From positions 1 through 64,000 of the forward strand of contig JNEU01000188.1 in the NCBI GenBank assembly GCA_000697475.1: DNA of 64,000 nt, read 5' to 3'. Of the stretch, positions 1 through 11,165 are shown piece after piece. The translations under genes were made by a program, and so were the position numbers. Origin of the DNA: Lichtheimia corymbifera B2541. Lineage: Eukaryota > Mucoromycota > Mucoromycetes > Mucorales > Lichtheimiaceae. Within the stretch, counting starts at the first letter, position 1. Each line of letters starts with the position of its first letter. A model generated the notes under the pieces. The model was not told the DNA's origin and did no database searches. It saw only the letters and a list, made by a program, of their open reading frames with translations.

Positions 1-817
1 GACAGTAATAACAAAGCAATGCTAGTGTGGTAGCCTTGATAAAAGTGTGGGTTATGCAATGTTAGTAACGTTCTTGATGTAAGGAGGTCTCTCCTTACTG
101 CGAGAAATCGTATGATGCATGTTTGCATCCGTGATGGTATGGCTCTGATTGGTCGAAAGGGCATGATTCATATTGTTGTAGAATACAGCAGGTTCCATAC
201 TCCTCTCAACGTACATTGTTCGATCGAAGTTTTAGTGCATATGGCACATTCCGCCAGCAAACACCAGTCATAAATATGTGCATGCATATTTGTGCCTCAT
301 GTGTTGTTTGCATGACGATGCTACCAAGACCCAGCTTGTTGAACATCAAAGTCGCATTCCATACCGGTGCAGTTTTTGAGATGGTTGCGTAAAAGCGATC
401 AAAGACAACTTCAAGTAACCCCATGACCTGCTATTTTAGTCTACTAATACTGCATTCAATACGAGTTGCCAGCATGGCATGATCAGCAGGTTTCTTCCTG
501 ATTCATGATATGGTATTCCATAACAACATGTATCCAGAAAGGTGACCGGCAACTCTGGATGGACATATATGTGCAATTAATGATTCCAACGCTCCTATAC
601 ATGTTTCTTTCTTCCTATTCACGGTATCATTGTGCTATCCTGGTATCCCGATGGTGATTGTTGGCGTAGAATTGTGGAAGGTAACTTTGCATGATTGTGC
701 AGGTTTGGCATCAAATATGGCGTTCATACGCATGTACATAGACAGGCATACTAATCGAAAGTTTAGGCGGTGCAATCGCTAACAACATGAAGATTTACTG
801 AATATGTAGATAGAAAG

Positions 818-965
818 TATCGTGCATTGACTCTGCCAGTTTTACGCAATTAGCTGGGTTCCTCAAACACGACCCTCCGCATCTTTGGCTATATCCGAGC
901 CTGGCTACTTGACATTGAGCAAACACCACTTTCCACATAGCATCGCATTTACAGCATATGGACAA
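818..965 (+). repeat. Dispersed repeat copy A
   Basis: The segment reading CTACTTGACATTGAGCAAAC and on to TTACAGCATATGG matches, with scattered substitutions, the segment at about 38365-38515 (copy B) in the same orientation. Similarity also covers the preceding bases (GCATCTTTGGCTATA versus GCATCTTGGGCTCTA). No ORF is conserved in either copy, so it looks like a non-coding dispersed element or a decayed transposon fragment. Confidence 0.6.
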
Positions 966-1003
966 CATAATTATACATGTTTCTCCATATTTTCCTAATG
1001 AGG

Positions 1004-2215
1004 TGTGAAGCCTTTATGAGGACAATGCGGTTCAGCATGCCCGAGAGCACCTCCTGACCAAGTTTCAAGGTGGAGATGGGAAATATTCGAGGTGGTAGAC
1101 CCTATTTATGTTCCCATCTTTTTGTCACCTCCCCTACATCCCAAGATTCTCACAATGAAGCCTACGACTTTTATATGAATGGAGTTGAACAGCATGCCGA
1201 AGCCCAGCGTCTGACCAAGTTTCACGATGGTGGTGGACAATGGCGGGGGTGTGAACTATGCACCCTACTTGCGCTCCATCCGTCCTATATTTGGGCCGCC
1301 CGATTCATTGAAAAATCATAATGAAGCATACGGTTTTTAAATGAATGGAGTTGATCAGCATGACTCAGCTAACCTGCTTACCAAGTTTCAAGTTCAAAGT
1401 AAGGAATCCCAAGGTAATTCATACTAAATGACATTTCATGACTTTTGGACGGGTGCGGAATTTCCGTCGGTCATAGTAAACCCCACATTATATCTTCCCC
1501 TCCAAAATCTTTAAATGAAGTGTGGGTCCATTATTAAGACAAAGTTGATCAGAATGTCCAAGAGCATCTTGCGTAAAAGTTTCAAGTTTGTGGTGGACAA
1601 TCTCGAGATTATGGGCCGTTCATTCTATATATATTCCCGTTCGTGCATCATCGGACGCCCCCATTTTATTTCTCACAATGAAGCATGCGGTTTTTATTTG
1701 AATGGAGTTGATCAGCATGTCGAAGCCCATCGGCCTGACTAAGTTTCACGATGGAGGTGGACAACGGCGGGGGGGTGCACTATGCAGCCTACTTGCGTTC
1801 CCATCGATCCATCGTTTCTCCTAAATTAGGACCGTCCGATTCATTGAAACATCATAATGAAGCATACGGTTTTTAAATGCATGGAGTTGATCAGCATTAA
1901 CCAGCGAACCTTCTTACCAAGTTTCAAGTTCAAAATGAGGAATCCCAAGATAATGCATACTAAATGACATTTCAATGAATCCGGGCGGGTCCCGAATTTC
2001 CGTCGATCATAGTAAACCCCACATTACACCCTCCCATTCAAAATCTTTGAATGAAGCATGAGTTCTTTATTAATACAAAGTTGATCAGCATGACGTAAAG
2101 CATATTGTGTGGAGGTTTGAGGTTCGAAATGGGTAATCTCAACGTCATGCATTAATTTACAGTGTGCATAGATTTGTAAGGAAGTGCCTGATATATTCAA
2201 TTTCCACCTCTTCCG
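1004..2215. repeat. Nested tandem repeat: ~165-195 bp monomers in ~530 bp higher-order units
   Basis: The heptamer AATGAAG followed by a variable tract and GGAGTTGATCAGCATG recurs at 1154, 1320, 1514, 1677, 1856 and 2050. The first and fourth copies resemble each other far more than their neighbours do, as do the second and fifth, and the third and sixth. That gives a three-monomer higher-order unit with periods of 523, 536 and 536 bp. A further partial copy of the third monomer type lies at about 1004-1150. All copies point the same way. This is the organisation expected of a satellite (centromeric, subtelomeric or heterochromatic); its function is unknown. Confidence 0.8.
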
Positions 2216-3424
2216 CTTTCAGCCTCTTGCCCACATTCTCAACTGTTGCCCCATTCAAGCACAACTACCACCTGCGAACAATTGCCCTGCTTCAACCCAT
2301 CATGTCAATCCTACAACTGCCTTGAACCGATTGTCTTTCACTGAACGGCAACTGCATGGCGCGCACACCCACTACAACACCCGCGTTTCTTGACACTGCA
2401 CGTTCTCTTGAACACTCCTCTACCACGACCAATCGTAACAGCATTCGTTGCAGCAGTTGTCATTAGCAAGGCCTCTACTCCATTGTCTCTAGTTACATGC
2501 AGCAACCAGCCTTACAGCCTTTTTCACGTGGACAGCAGATAGCCATTGTATAGAAGCAGCTTTATTTACGTATAGCTACTTTTCTCAATACATACGACTT
2601 CTAATGGATATGGATATGGACATGGATATTGCTTTGGTGCATGGGATGGAAGGAATTGGATATATACAACGCGTGGAAAAATAGTGTATCCTCTGTCAGC
2701 TTGAACTTGGTGCTCATTACCCTGAGCGATATTGACGCATCCAGTTTTCATGCTTTTAGACGCTATTCGATAGCATCTACTATCATCGTCCTTTGTGCAG
2801 CCTGTCAACCATCATCATCCAACTGCATAGTTCAACACCCCATGAATTTGATCCGCCACCTCGCGTCCATCCATTCACCTTTGTCGCATGTGGATGTGTC
2901 TCCTTATTTGAGCAATTCATTGTACCTCTCTATCTATCTCCTGTGAATGATGTTGGATTAAAGGACTAGCTTAGCGGATACATACGAGATAGTGTTGGCA
3001 ACCAATTTTCGAGATTCTATTGTGCAAGGGATCTTCCTTCTTTCTGTGTTGGACTTCGTCATGTGAGGGTATTGGATACATTGTGTTATAGGAAGACCTA
3101 TGGCTGGGAATGCAGGATTGTAGAAGATTATGCAGGTGCAAATGTTGTGATAATGGGAAAAGAGAGAAAGAGAAAGGGTTCATTGTGTCTTGAAGAAAGG
3201 CTATATTTGATAGAGCAAAACATCTCAGCTCTTTGGGGGGGGGGTTGGAACATACCATCCTGCTCTTTTAGCACAATTCCATATATCGGTGAGAGATACA
3301 CTTATAATATTGATCTGTCATTGCAACAAGGGAATTATATCCCATCTTCAGCTGGGCGTTGTATTACATATGTCATTTTATACATAGAGTGGTCAAGTGG
3401 TGGTAAAACATATATATAATACTA

Positions 3425-5098
3425 CTATTGTTTTCCTTGTCTAAAATCAGCCTGCATTTGAGAATAAAGTGAATCATCCAAAAGCACATTGGCTCCGGCT
3501 TTTGCAAGTGCTCCAGCAGCGCGCAAGGTGTGTTGATGAGCCGTTTCTGTGCGAGCAGCCTTCTCGAATTTTACGCTGTGAATAGGTGCATCGATACCAA
3601 TTCCAAAACTAGTATATGATAAGGGGTCATTCATCATTATTATTGCCGTGTACATGGATGTTGATAGAATACTTACTGTGGATGTGTGCCAGGTACGACA
3701 TACGACACATTGCCAAAGTCGGTACTACCAGATATCACTTTTTCTTCGTCTACACGTGACATAAAGGGGACACCTTCTTGCTCCATGTACTGTCGATAAG
3801 TAGTCGTCAATGCATCATTCATGAAGACATCTATAACAGAATAATGTGAGTGCTTGTGGTGTCGATTTACAATCCTCAAACGTTTACCTTTGCATATTCC
3901 TGACTCATTCCACGTAAGCTTGATTTTACATCCTGTCGCAACAGCCGCCGCCTCGAAACAAAGGGCCACTTTTGCCTTCAGCTCAACCAATTCTTCATGA
4001 GTGACTGATCTAACAACAACTTCTGCTGATGCGAAATCCGGGATCACGTTCGCCTAAAGACAAAGGATATAAGATGGCGGGTAAAGCTTGATGTAATAAG
4101 CAAACTTACCGATTTTCCTGCTTCCACCAGCCTGCCATGAATTCTACACAAGGTCATGCATATAGTGGTGCGTTACTCAACCGGCTACATAATCCCGCTA
4201 TCTAATTATACTTTACCGATTGGTAGGCAGGGTTTGTTGTCGCAACATTGACATGTTATCCCAACCTTGCATAAGGGCATCCACAGCGTTGATTCCTTCC
4301 CAAGGCGCAGCGCCTGCATGAGAGGCCTTGCCAAAGAATTCGACCTTCATTTCATCCCGTGCAAGCATGACACAATAATTGATATCGTATGGGTATGGAT
4401 GTCTGCATCGATGTGTTATAATTGTGATGATGATATGACATGATACGAAGCTTACTTACAACATCATGCAGAAATCCACTCGAGATTGAAAGACATGCTG
4501 ATCAATCATAGAAATCTTGCCACCGTGCGTGGTTTCCTCTGCTGGAGTACCAAACAACACAACGCTTCCTTCTTGGAGGATGCCTTCTTCCAATACGGAC
4601 TTGATAGCAATCGCACATGCCACTCCACTGATAGCAATTAAAGGGTGCCCACATCCATGGCCAATCCTATATATCCATCCATCATCATTTACATGTCAAT
4701 CATATGATCAAGCATAAAACAAGGCTCAATCACATACCCTGGTAGAGCATCGTATTCACTGCAGAAACCAATGCGACGACCTGATGATCCACGTGTATAC
4801 TCTGCAATAAAAGCTGTTGGTATCCCAGGCAACCCGAGCTTCACCTTGAATCCCTTGCTCTCCATATAGTCAGCCAATAGTTTGGAGGCATGGAACTCGT
4901 GTCGTCCTATTTCAGGGTCGTCGTGAATCTACACCACCCACCAAAAGCAGCTCATTAGATGGGTAACCATGGCAAGCATTCTCCATGACAACATACTTTG
5001 AGATTGACATCGCGTAGTTCAGCGTCAATGCTGGCGATGGTATTTGTAATGAGGACGCTGGCCTTATTCATTGTATTGGGTGTGGGAAAAAGCTGCAT
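3425..5098 (-). CDS. Peptidase M20 family amidohydrolase (PM20D2 / amidohydrolase-like)
   Basis: Zinc-dependent amide-bond hydrolase of the M20D group, predicted cytosolic, acting on an N-acyl or dipeptide-like substrate that cannot be named from sequence. About seven exons read in order: an N-terminal helix, IHDDPEIGRHEFHAS, FCSEYDALPG, then GHGCGHPL (metal-binding His/Cys-His), GTPAEETTHGGK (catalytic and metal Glu pair), the dimerisation-domain signature GKASHAGAAPWEGINAVDA, and a C-terminal end containing the HSVKFE segment. The order and spacing are complete for the family. Two in-frame starts exist: ATG at 5098 (used here) and ATG at 5071. The upstream fucosyltransferase-like gene stops at 5119, so the two coding regions are only 20-47 bp apart. 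Confident of the family, less so of the start and exact splice sites. Confidence 0.85.
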
Positions 5099-5118
5099 AA
5101 TCAAATTAACAACGCAGA

Positions 5119-6744
5119 TCAAACTTTATGGAGAGTCTTTTCATGCATGAAACGGATATAGGAACTAAATGTACTCCACATGGATCCGGTAAATTCGTTT
5201 GCTCGGCTTGCTATCATCCCATCCAAGAACGGCACCAAGAATTGTCCATAGTTGATACCATCTTCAGGATTCACTAGTGTTGCTAATTGAGACTTGTCAT
5301 AATCGAATAAATCAGATAATGTCACCACACAAGGAAATGTCGCGTAGATGGATGTAAACAATGGGTGAACAGTGGGTTCAGGAGCATCTGTGGCTATAAA
5401 CAAAACAAGCGGTGCTGGTGATGATGATGATGATGATGGCTGCTTTTTCCTCCTCTTTTTGCTGTTCAACCCAAGGCATGTCTCCAATGGCAAAGGCGGA
5501 TGTCTTATGAGTGGTCTGTATTTTTGTATATCTTTCCATAACTTGTCCATCACTTGCTGTGAAAGCCGTGCAAACATGCTATCACCCACACGCGCATGTA
5601 TGGATATGTAAGAACCATTTCCACCCAATCGCTTCACTACCGAGTCGGTTGCTTGAAACAGTGACGGGAGCACCTTTTTAGAAAACACAAACTGATCATT
5701 CACATAATCACGGAGCTGTGATGCATGCTTGTTACGTCGCTTGCTGAAGAGTACTCTTCCTGTGCCAAAGAGAGATCCAAAGCTGATATGTCGTTCGGGT
5801 CGTTTTGCTAACTCTTCCATTGTAATCTCACGCTGGTACTTGCCAAGCACGTGCCCTTTTTCTTCAGTAATGCGATAGTCGTATAGTAGCTTGTCCTTGA
5901 TCATGTATGTGTCATCGTTGGTGATATTGTAATTGCGTTCAAGGTACGTTAAGCTATAATCATCGCGGTAGCGGATATTCACACGTTGTTTGAGCGCCTT
6001 CAAGTCGAAGAGTCGATCCCATCGAAGTGAGGTGTAGCGCATTGATCGTATACAACGCCGTTCATTTGGATGCTGCTGGCAATAGGTGGATGATATGCGA
6101 CCTTTGCTGAGTAGCTGGTGATATGACTGGAGAGCATCATATTCTCGCCAATGCATCGCTTCTCCAAGTACCACAGGTGGCATTAGCAAGGTGCGATTCA
6201 AGTGATCGGCTAATAAAAGTGCGTTTACAAGTGCAATGCGTTGATTGTGAAAACCTGAATGTGGCAGATAACTGAGGTACTTTTCTTCAGCAGCTTTTCC
6301 ATCGCCAGGTGGAAGAAAATGTTCATCGGATGGATGTTTGTAAACTTTGTCCTCATATGAACGTGACGATGACGATAATTGTCGATTGTGATTTTCTTGT
6401 TTTTGAGAACTCTTATCATCTGAAGATGCCGATGATGTCTCCACCGCTACGACGGCTGACATTGTTTCCATTTGTTGTTGCTGAGTGCTCGTAGTAGATG
6501 ATTCCAGGTGATTATTCAAATCAAAGCTTCCATTTTCCTTTGTCCAACTGGTATGAATACGTTGACGTTGTTGAATTTCAAATGGTGATTTGGTATCGTG
6601 GTGAAGGTCGGCATGATGATCAATTGCTGGTGGTTGTGGTGGTGATCCACAATGTAGGCATGCAATAATGAAAAGTGAAAAGACAAAAAAGACAGCCGCC
6701 AGCCGCTGCAATGCTTTGCTACCAGAGCAAATGGAGTAAAACAT
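5119..6744 (-). CDS. O-fucosyltransferase-like type II membrane glycosyltransferase
   Basis: Single-exon gene of 541 aa. A short cytosolic N-terminus precedes one hydrophobic signal anchor (about residues 12-32), then a Ser/Gln/His-rich stem to about 150, giving a Golgi/ER type II topology. The lumenal domain starts at LSYLPHSGFHNQRIALVNAL (about 157-176), the N-terminal signature of the GDP-fucose protein O-fucosyltransferase superfamily. HARVGD at about 383-388 corresponds to the family HxRxGD nucleotide-sugar motif. The C-terminal GSMWSTFSSYI matches the usual end of these proteins. The donor is probably GDP-fucose by family knowledge; the acceptor is unknown. A Lys/Ser-rich insert lies at about 428-442. 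Confidence 0.8.
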   Translation of the reverse strand: MFYSICSGSKALQRLAAVFFVFSLFIIACLHCGSPPQPPAIDHHADLHHDTKSPFEIQQRQRIHTSWTKENGSFDLNNHLESSTTSTQQQQMETMSAVVAVETSSASSDDKSSQKQENHNRQLSSSSRSYEDKVYKHPSDEHFLPPGDGKAAEEKYLSYLPHSGFHNQRIALVNALLLADHLNRTLLMPPVVLGEAMHWREYDALQSYHQLLSKGRISSTYCQQHPNERRCIRSMRYTSLRWDRLFDLKALKQRVNIRYRDDYSLTYLERNYNITNDDTYMIKDKLLYDYRITEEKGHVLGKYQREITMEELAKRPERHISFGSLFGTGRVLFSKRRNKHASQLRDYVNDQFVFSKKVLPSLFQATDSVVKRLGGNGSYISIHARVGDSMFARLSQQVMDKLWKDIQKYRPLIRHPPLPLETCLGLNSKKRRKKQPSSSSSSPAPLVLFIATDAPEPTVHPLFTSIYATFPCVVTLSDLFDYDKSQLATLVNPEDGINYGQFLVPFLDGMIASRANEFTGSMWSTFSSYIRFMHEKTLHKV

Positions 6745-7221
6745 GGAAAAGAGAGAGAAATGAAGATATTATAATATGCAATCAACTAGCATTATATGCA
6801 TGTGCCTTGTAGTGTGTCACGCTGCAATCATCGTTTCTTGCGGAGTCTATATCTGTCGATCATTTTACACACACTCTCTGTATCGGGCAAGATGTAATTT
6901 GTGGTATGTACCCATTGTCCTGGTGATAACGTTGCCAAAACGAAAATGCATGCAATGATGGTCAACTTTAAATTGGTCTACGATGCAACCCGGTCCTCAT
7001 TGTGCGCTGTCGTCTGAAAGCGAATTCCAATAATGAGAACCACGCGCTACAAGATTATGTTTGTTTACACCTTTCATCTGTGCCACGTTTTGATCTGCAT
7101 TGGAAATACATTGATTGTTTATGGTTGTTTATATGTAGTATGTCATTCTATTGAGTATAAATTTTGCTACAGCTAGAATAATGATGCTCGAATATATGCA
7201 GTGTTTGACGACTCCCTATGT
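6745..7221. other. Intergenic, minus-strand promoter side of the O-FucT gene
   Basis: No gene seen. It lies between the 3' end of HBS1 and the 5' end of the fucosyltransferase-like gene, both on the minus strand, so it should hold the HBS1 terminator and the promoter of the latter. It is AT-rich, with no distinctive motif I can defend. Confidence 0.5.
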
Positions 7222-10200
7222 TTAGGACCCAAATGTCAAGATCTAAAGAAAAGATCAGTGATCTTGTTCAAAAAGAGCTTGCATTTAACTTACCTCATCC
7301 ACGACACCAGCAGCAATGGTTTCACCCCCTCTTCGGAGCATGATACGTCCAAGTTGTTTGTTTTGTTTGAATGTTTCTAATGGAATTGCTCGGTTCGATA
7401 ATTGGATTTTGACCTTTGCTGTCATGCCCTTTCCCAGGTGTCTATTTACAGAAAAAGAATAAGCGTGGCTATCATTTTAATTAACTCGCATATGCTTACC
7501 GTGGATTACGTTTGGTAACCTCCCCTGTAGATTTATCCAGAGTACATAACAACTTGATGATAGATGCTGGTTCGTCAAGGCTTTGTTGATGAAGTACCAC
7601 CTGATATACAAGAGTGAGTTTGGACACAAATACGACATGGAGTCACTTACAGGGAAACCGGCTGTGATGGGGATTTTGATATCAAAGACAACGATCTGTG
7701 CTGTAAAGGTTGAAGTGACTGGAACCGGAAATTGTGGATTGCAAATCACACAGCCATTGCTGTCAAGTAAATACGTTGTGAGAGATCGTGTTTACGCGTA
7801 ATATGCAAGTATTACCTTAGGTTCATGATATCCAAACCGGAAAGTGTCATCAATACAGAATCGCCTGCTGCAGCCCACGTGGATGTTTCATCATTAACCT
7901 GCATAGCCTTGACAATGCCAATCTCTCCGCCTGGGACCACCATCACTTGCTCGCCCACTTGCACGTGACCCGCATCAATGGATCCACCCACAGATACTCC
8001 TCCACTGCTTCCAATACCGCCTTTGAAGAAATCGGTCACTCCCATTCTCAATGGCTTATCCAAGGCACGCACAGGAGGTTCGAATGCATCTGATAGATAC
8101 GATTATATTAATTTCTAGGCCTTTTGGGTATGGTGACGAGCACTTACCAATCAACTCGAGCAAGGATGGGCCACTATACCAATTCACAAGGTCGCTCTTT
8201 TTGATCAGGTTCTCACCCGTCAATCCAGAAACTGGGATATATGTCAAGTTGGATTTGCGGTAACCAGCCTGCACCAAGAATAGATTGAGTTTTTCAACAA
8301 TGGTGTCAAAACGTCCTTGATCCCAATTGAGCTAAAAGAAAGAAAAGTCAGTCATATTAGACACATGGTTGATATTGTCTTTTTGCTTACCGTATCAAGC
8401 TTGTTGACTGCAATGATCATTTGTTGAACACCCAAACTACGTGCCAAAAGTGCGTGCTCCTTTGTTTGTCCATTGGCCTCGAATCCTGACTCAAATCCAC
8501 CAGTGCTTGCATCGACCACCAATACTGCAGCATCAGCCTAATTCTTTCATCAGCTTCCATGCTCCCAATAAACGTATCCTTTCTCTCCCTCTTTTACCTG
8601 GGCAGTACCAGAAATCATGTTTGGAATAAAATCGCGATGTCCTGGAGCATCAAGCAACGTAAAGCTACGGTGGTCCGTTTCAAAGTTGTTGGTTGCAATA
8701 TCCATGGTGATGCCACTAATTTCCCCACATTAGTATCACATCAATCTGTCCGCGTATTTTCCAACCTACCGATCTCTTTCCTCGCCGGTTTCATCAAGAA
8801 CCCATGCATATGCAAATGAACCTTTGCCGATCTTTTGTGAATCCCGTTCGTACTTTTTCATGGTGCGGTCGTTCACGTGGCCGATTTCATACAGCAAGTG
8901 TCCCATCAAGGTTGATTTGCCAGCATCCACATGACCTTTACGAATATATATACAAGAGTGAGTGCGTTGTTTTCCCCCATATCACTTTAACAATACATAC
9001 CAATGACAACAAGATTCAATTTTGGTTTTTCTCCCGAGCGCTTGGCATATTCTTCCATGACATTCACGCGTTTAGATGCAGGTATTTTTGCCAGTGGCGA
9101 GGCCGATCGTGGTGTATCAGGTGGTGTACCAGCAGGTGTGCTCGTAGCTGACGAGACCTTCAAACGTGCCTGTGCTGCCTTTTTCGCCACATCCTCCAAT
9201 CCCATGCCCAACATGTCCTGTGAGAGCTGATCCTCAGATTGATTTGATGCTGATGAAGGTTCCGTAGATTTTGTCTTTTTTGATTGTGTTGCTGTAGGAC
9301 CTATACATATTCATTCCATGAGCATACCAATATACATCATATCCTCCTATTCCCTTCCCCCAATAAGAAAAGCGCGCGCAAGAGAGTGAGAGAGTGAGAG
9401 AGAGAATGAGAGAGTAGAAAAAGAAAGAGGGAATATATATTGAACGTGTCATGATTTGCGTAGTTGACCACCGCTACGTTGACTCTGTGCCTCCATAACA
9501 ATGTCATCTGGACTCGGTACGTCAAACGAGAACGCTTTGATGGTATCATCTGATGTTTTGACAGCTTCATAAAAGGCTCGGCCTATTGAACTGAAAGCTG
9601 GAATTGGCGATGGTGTTGTTGTCGTGTTGGCTTGTTGAGGATACATGTGCATGAACAAAAAGTTGGCTGCAGCTGATGGTTTGGCACAAAGAGGATTCGC
9701 TGGTTGATCATTGGTGATATGAAATGCCTTTTTGGGTGTCACATCTTTCATTGTCTCCTTGACTGGTTGTTGTTGTTGTTGTCGTTGTTTTTCCAAAGAG
9801 GGTGATAATGATGGTTTGTCTGATACATTCGATTTGGATGCAAGCTTTGCCAGTCCAGACAAGCCTTGATTCGAAGACGTTGGTCGAGCCGATGTTTCAC
9901 TTGGACGTGATCTTGTAGCAAGGTGTGCTAGACTGGTGCGACCTTTGCTTGCGGATGATTTTTGAGCAAGTGCAGCCAAAGATGAAGGTTTTGGAGATGA
10001 AGAAGGAGTTGCAGTAGTATTGGTGGTGGTGGTGCTGCTAGTCGTTGTTGCTGTACGTTGTTGTTGGCGTGAAGCAAGTGTTTGCAATGCCGACATTCCT
10101 CGTTGACCAGCTGCTTTTTGCGCCAATGATTGTAATGAAGATGCTTTCTGTGTTGGCTTATTGTTGGTGCTAGCTCGTTGTGCAAGGCTCTGAAGTGACG

Positions 10201-10967
10201 ATGATCCCATTGGCGATGATGATGAGGATGGCGATTGTTGTACGTCTGCATATAATTTCGCAGGAGGACGTCGATATCTCGGTTTCCGATCTACAAGAGG
10301 CAAATCCGAAAAACGGATTAATGCAACGAGAACCCATATCAATAAGACTAACTAACCTGCAACATCATCCGTTACTCGCTTGTCTGAAAGGGGAACGGGA
10401 TAGGGAATGCGCAAAGGAAAGGGGGAAAGAAAATAGATAGCATCTTACCTTTACTTGCTGCTGCTGCGGCGGCCTTCTTTGCTGCCTTTTTCTTTTGCTT
10501 CTCTTCTTCGGCCTTGATCTTGGCAACCTTGTCTATACAAACATATTTAGTCCTATATAGATAAAATACACTCTTGCCAACGATGTTATCTTACCAAATA
10601 CCCAATTGACGGTTTCCTCTCGATCAAAGTAATAATACCAGAGAGCTTCCTTTATCTCGGTGTCGGATATGCCAATGTCCTCGCCCACGATATTGCGTAC
10701 GTGTGAAAGGCCATTCTCTAGTTCTTGCCGATCCTCGTCGTTGAGATCTCCTTCATCCACTAGAGTCAAATTGTCTTAGTGCTTCTGTTGTTGTTTCTTC
10801 GTTGTGTGGCATGCTCATTTACATTCGTTCTCGTCGTAATCGTCAGAGTAAGTGTCTTCGTCCAAGACGTCTAAAATAAACGGGTGAGTTGTACTTCTTT
10901 ATGGAAGGTTATAGGTTGCATTCTTACCGTCAATATCCAGATTGCGTACTGCTCTATGTCTCGACAT
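7222..10967 (-). CDS. HBS1: HBS1-like translational GTPase (ribosome rescue)
   Basis: Partner of Dom34/Pelota in no-go and non-stop decay; an eRF3/EF-1alpha family GTPase acting on stalled cytosolic ribosomes. It begins [13 protein letters not shown] at 10967, the usual HBS1 N-terminus, followed by the acidic segment and the UBA-like HBS1_N domain ([19 protein letters not shown]). A Lys/Ala-rich stretch and a Ser/Gln-rich linker (9450-10260) follow. The G domain has GHVDAGKST (G1, about 8925), a following segment close to the family ([22 protein letters not shown]) and NKLDT (G4). EF-Tu-like domains 2 and 3 end near [20 protein letters not shown] last short exon (ILTFGS, stop at 7222-7224) is spliced after a GAG|GTAAGT donor. 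There are many introns. Odd feature: repeated LAxLA-type motifs in the linker (see findings). Confidence 0.93.
9355..9425. repeat. GA-rich simple tract in an HBS1 intron
   Basis: A purine-rich run dominated by GAGAGA lies just downstream, on the coding strand, of the large linker exon of HBS1. On the minus strand it is a CT-rich tract that may serve as the polypyrimidine tract of the intron. Confidence 0.6.
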
Positions 10968-11165
10968 GGTTGCTCAACCGAAAGCGATACCGAGGAAAAC
11001 GCGCGCCAGAAATTGAATAAGGGAAGTTGGCCACTCGATTTGAAAGTCAGCTACTGTATTCCCTGCCGCCTCCGCTGTAGCAGCAGCATTCCCTTTTGAC
11101 AGCTCCCGGTTTATATACTCAAATATACTCATTTGATTACAAAATATCATAAGATTTTTCTTTTA

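Larger units (their letters stand above)
1..3424. other. Gene-free region with repeats
   Basis: No ORF here shows a credible protein; the longest are about 100 codons and low in coding character. Positions 1004-2210 hold a nested satellite-like repeat, listed separately. A stretch at about 818-965 recurs diverged near 38.4 kb. From about 2200 to 3424 I see only AT-rich sequence with short shadow ORFs and a run of G near 3236. Nothing else can be supported. Confidence 0.6.

Noticed and set aside
9003..9230. Plus-strand 75-aa ORF over the HBS1 linker/G-domain junction
   Set aside because: Antisense shadow of a well-supported HBS1 exon.
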